Shown piece by piece: positions 61,730 through 64,000 of a stretch of DNA of 64,000 nucleotides. Source of the stretch: Nautilus pompilius (lineage: Eukaryota > Mollusca > Cephalopoda > Nautilida > Nautilidae). The notes under the pieces are model-generated. The model was not told where the DNA came from, did no database searches, and was given only the letters and a program-made list of their open reading frames with translations. The stretch covers positions 1,952,001 to 2,016,000 of the forward strand of contig JACATO010000121.1 of assembly GCA_018389105.1 (NCBI GenBank), in the 5' to 3' direction. The position numbers and the translations under genes were made by a program. The stretch's first letter is position 1. Each line of letters begins with the position of its first letter.

Positions 61730-62070
61730 GTACTGAGCTCCTGTGAAAGAGCAATGGCCACCAAAATAATTATTAAATTGAGGGATATCATCATTATTGT
61801 CAGTAGCTCATTCCACTCATTAACAATCTGTCACTAAACAAAACCTTTCCTGATATCTAATTGTGCAGGAATCTGAGCTATTTTGTAATTATGTCCCTTG
61901 GTATTAGTATCTGTAGACATCCAACAAAATCTATCTTTATCCATATGCTCAAAACCTTTAATTATTTAGAAAGCCTCTATTAAGTCTCTAATTAAATGTC
62001 TAAAATCCAAACTTGACAGATCTACTATTTTAAATTTTCAACATATTTGAAATGCTCAAGACCTTGAAAA
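61730..62070 (-). pseudogene. CR1/L2-like LINE ORF2 3' fragment, second copy
   Basis: Broken minus-strand frames resemble the same C-terminal RT-downstream region as 38647-39190. There is a KGFEHMDKDRF-like segment near 61965-61930, a GHNYKIAQIPAQLDIRKGF segment near 61900-61845 that corresponds to the RGHxxKL..LDIRK..F motif, and a VNEWNELL segment near 61830-61805. Each lies in a different frame or next to a stop. It is a separate insertion from the other tail. Confidence 0.7.
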
Positions 62071-64000
62071 CATTCTAGTAAATATAGTATATGTTATAGT
62101 AGACTAACTAATATAAAAAGGAATCATTACTAAAAACTAAGATTATAAATTTTCTAGTATTTCTAAAATAGCTAATTTCTTTATTATTAACAAAATAACA
62201 GGTGTTTAGAATCAATTATCAGTGGTATTCATCCAAAGTAATAGTAGCAATTAAATTTAAAATCTCACCAATAAACTTTTCTCATTGTGGGATGCCTGAA
62301 AAAATAGGTGTCCATATTATAATATAGTAAAAAAAGACAATATCATGCATAGTTAATGAATAGAATTATATACAAAATACACTCAGTCCACAACAGACAA
62401 ATAAACCTACAGGTGATCAATGCTAAAAAATCTGCTCAAGAAAAGAACAAAAATTTAAAACCATCAGATCGATAGAAAACTTTAAAAGCTGTTTTAAAAA
62501 CAGGGCAATAATCTAAAAATTTTAAAGAATAAGGTCATCATTAGTAGTATACTATCTAAACATCCCTACATGTTCACCAACATAATACTGCCCGAGTTTT
62601 AAGCAAAACAACAAAATCAAAGCAGCTTAGTTACTTACAGCTTGCCTAAAATATCCAAAAATGTGTTAACCCTTCTCACCTAAAATTCACACAGAGAATA
62701 AATATAAGTGTAAGCTTCTATTTATTTTGAAGCTACCTTCCATATTATAAAGTATATAAATTAAAAATTGTTCTGGCTAAAATGGCAATGATTATTACTT
62801 TAAACTGAGCTGCAGTCTGAACAATGCCTAAGAAATACAGAATGTTACCAAGCAACCATTACAGAAATGGCATCCTTTGCTCTATAAAGGCAACAAATAT
62901 GACCTGTAGAACAGCTGTTAAAACAGTCAGCAATGTTACAAGGCTGGCACTATCCAGATATACTCTATTAACTGCTGCCAAAGCAATTTGTAATTGTAAC
63001 ATAACATGCAAATTAAGTTAGCCTATCACAATCATCACTCCTATTAATTAACTGGTTTGTAAAACAGTAAAGTCTATTAAAAAGCAGATTTAATTTATTT
63101 TCCATATCAGTTACTGGAAATTTAAACTTTTGATAATGTTCATAGACAATGCAATACTGCAGCACTCTGTCAAGGAGACCCACAAGCAACTTTGTGCCTA
63201 TTATAGCTATGCTGTACCAGATATATATATATATAAGCCAGTTTAATTAGTAACTTCTGTCTTTTAAAATAAAGTAAAAGCTATTCTTTATTTAATTTTG
63301 CATTGAGCTAGTCTGTGCAGTTGATTTTGAACACATGCATTAAATAGTCTCATCAGATTATAAATCATTTTTAAAAATGTAAGACTTTGTCCAATCCCCA
63401 CACAAGCAGCATGATTATTTAAAAAAATGAATTAGAAAACAGAACTTGATCATGCATGCACAGATCAATTGTTCAGGTCAGAAAAATACGACCACCTTTG
63501 TTGACTGAAAAGCTACTTTAAATATCCACAAAATGTAATACTTGGAAGGTATCTCAGTGGTGTAGCAGATAAAAAGGAGTTTTGTTTAAATAAAAAAATC
63601 AACAAGTTTAATTATTAACTAATAGAACAAATTTAAATACCTTCTAAAATCAATTTATTGGCCTAGAAAGAAAATAGTGTGTGGTCTGTTTACTTGATTT
63701 CATCAGTCCAACCCAGTATCTAATTCCAATTCTGATTTGATTTTCTTTCTATTTTCACTTTAACTTTCACCAACTGACCTGATGGTTGGTACAGAAAAAA
63801 CATTCCCATAACCAAGTGTTTTAGAATGCTTAACCCATTTCACATGAATATGTTATTGCAACTGATTACATTTTATTTAATTTCAATATGTTAGTGAAAG
63901 AAAAGTTAAAAGAAAAAGAAAAAAATATATACCTAAACAATTATCCAGTTTTTTTTTAAAAACCAATATTATAAAAACTGGAACAAGTGCTTTGTTTATT
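62071..64000. other. AT-rich spacer to window end
   Basis: No supported gene. A possible minus-strand 41-bp exon at 62639-62679 (RRVNTFLDILGK in frame, donor CT|GTAAGT) is discussed in the findings. Confidence 0.4.

Overview
This window reads as AT-rich (about two-thirds A+T by eye), repeat-dense nuclear DNA of an animal. There are no operons, no ribosome-binding sites, no CRISPR array, no rRNA and no functional tRNA. Nearly every recognisable protein-coding trace is a decayed transposable element. The mix (an R2/R4-like non-LTR retrotransposon with a restriction-like endonuclease, CR1/L2-like LINE tails, tRNA-derived SINEs, hAT, Tc1/mariner, Tigger-like and possible Maverick/Polinton remnants, and long GA microsatellites) fits a mollusc, perhaps a cephalopod. 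The species is an inference; no diagnostic host gene was seen.

Layout. From 1 to 8 kb the sequence is gene-poor, with one candidate minus-strand exon (792-912) and a tRNA-derived SINE (7.0-7.2 kb). A mariner relic with both terminal inverted repeats lies at 8.1-8.8 kb, a degenerate tandem repeat at 9.2 kb and the first of two Tigger-like MITEs at 11.0-11.5 kb. A long GA tract is at 12.26-12.71 kb, a second kind of SINE at 13.2-13.6 kb, a hAT transposase relic at 18.1-20.3 kb and a GA/GATGATG minisatellite at 23.2-23.6 kb. A minus-strand stretch at 28.6-29.2 kb resembles a Maverick/Polinton-associated protein. Two more SINEs (31.2 and 33.6 kb), a Tc1-like fragment (32.8 kb), an AT-rich minisatellite (34.3-34.7 kb) and a LINE tail (38.6-39.2 kb) follow.

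The second Tigger-like copy (42.92-43.44 kb, with a perfect TA target duplication) is directly followed by a 3 kb R2/R4-like LINE (43.5-46.7 kb). Just beyond it are the best host-gene candidates: a minus-strand terminal exon at 47242-47302 and a possible penultimate exon at 47493-47573, with good splice acceptors and matching phase. A hAT element whose transposase keeps a 348-codon open frame lies at 49.2-52.0 kb, next to a gypsy/GIN-type integrase relic (52.6-53.25 kb). A LINE 3' relic and a Tc1-like element abut at 56.1-57.9 kb. The fourth copy of the second SINE family (59.2-59.5 kb) and another LINE tail (61.7-62.1 kb) close the window.

Interpretation. The window is best viewed as intron and intergenic DNA around one or more host genes, with at least one probable minus-strand gene ending near 47.2 kb. 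No new molecular system was found. The most notable signals are the Tigger-like MITEs, which resemble mammalian Tigger DNA across non-coding sequence, the near-intact hAT open frame, the R2/R4-like LINE, and the short exons that an ORF scan misses.
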